In this document: positions 27,289 through 27,294 of the stretch, one piece after another
How the letters are laid out: every line of letters starts with the position of its first letter
Numbering within the stretch: the stretch's first letter is position 1
DNA from: a virus
Length of the DNA stretch: 27,294 nucleotides
Virus record (IMG/VR): IMGVR_UViG_3300009157_000042
Coordinates: 1 to 27,294 of that record
Direction: 5' to 3' (one strand)
The notes under the pieces: model-generated
The model's input: only the letters and a program-made list of their open reading frames with translations
Database searches by the model: none
What the model was told of the DNA's origin: nothing
Translations under genes and position numbers: made by a program

Positions 27289-27294
27289 ATGGCC
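27289..27294 (+). CDS. start of a further gene (3' partial)
   Basis: ATG 27289 is preceded by GGAGGG at 27280-27285. Only two codons lie inside the window, so nothing can be said about the product. Confidence 0.5.

Noticed and set aside
1-27294. CRISPR array, tRNA, rRNA or insertion sequence
   Set aside because: No regularly spaced identical repeats with spacers, no cloverleaf with a T-arm consensus, and no transposase or IS-type terminal repeats were seen.

Overview
The window is a temperate tailed-phage genome or prophage (Caudoviricetes) of a GC-rich bacterium. The left edge cuts a gene and the right edge stops at the first codons of another. The case rests on a tyrosine integrase with all catalytic residues, a small-gene early region with replication and recombination proteins, and a head module: large terminase, portal, GroES-like co-chaperonin, scaffold, decoration protein and HK97-type major capsid protein. 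The host cannot be named. GTG starts are frequent and Shine-Dalgarno sites are present, so a high-GC bacterium is all that can be said.

Layout. (1) 1-1627, rightward: end of a GemA- or annealing-protein-like gene, two zinc-ribbon proteins, an HNH/DUF968-like nuclease and a small orphan. (2) 1628-3110: integrase flanked by two densely structured non-coding stretches. (3) 3111-10902, rightward: about 29 mostly tiny genes, nearly all joined by 4-base GTGA/ATGA or TGATG/TAATG overlaps, so translation is probably coupled. They include a replication-initiator-like protein, a G39P/DUF6475-type helicase-loader candidate, an SSB with the acidic IPF tail, a VRR-NUC-like nuclease, a lipoprotein, small membrane proteins and many CxxC proteins. 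(4) 11050-11334: an excisionase/MerR-type HTH gene expressed from an apparently leaderless, palindrome-covered promoter. (5) 11335-11501: an array of inverted repeats between convergent operons. (6) 11502-12918, leftward: seven small genes including a Fis-type HTH protein and an HNH endonuclease. (7) 12919-12983: an AT-rich divergent control region. (8) 12984-27294, rightward: late genes. Fibre and collar genes come before the large terminase, then portal, GroES-like protein, scaffold, decoration protein, major capsid protein and two tandem paralogous beta-helix proteins.

Working together: the early block would provide recombination (annealing-like protein, nucleases, SSB) and replication initiation with host-helicase recruitment. 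No helicase or polymerase is seen, so those are probably host-supplied or outside the window. The late block packages DNA into a capsid built with a separate scaffold and a phage co-chaperonin, and decorates it with beta-helix and HxH-type receptor-binding proteins. No endolysin, holin, tape measure or tail tube gene could be recognised here.

No gene-free stretch exceeds 300 bases. The non-coding gaps (1628-1794, 2959-3110, 10903-11049, 11335-11501, 12919-12983, 23032-23167) are described individually. Several genes shorter than 60 codons were recovered by following the overlap chain by hand. All family calls are from motif recognition by eye; no database search was run.
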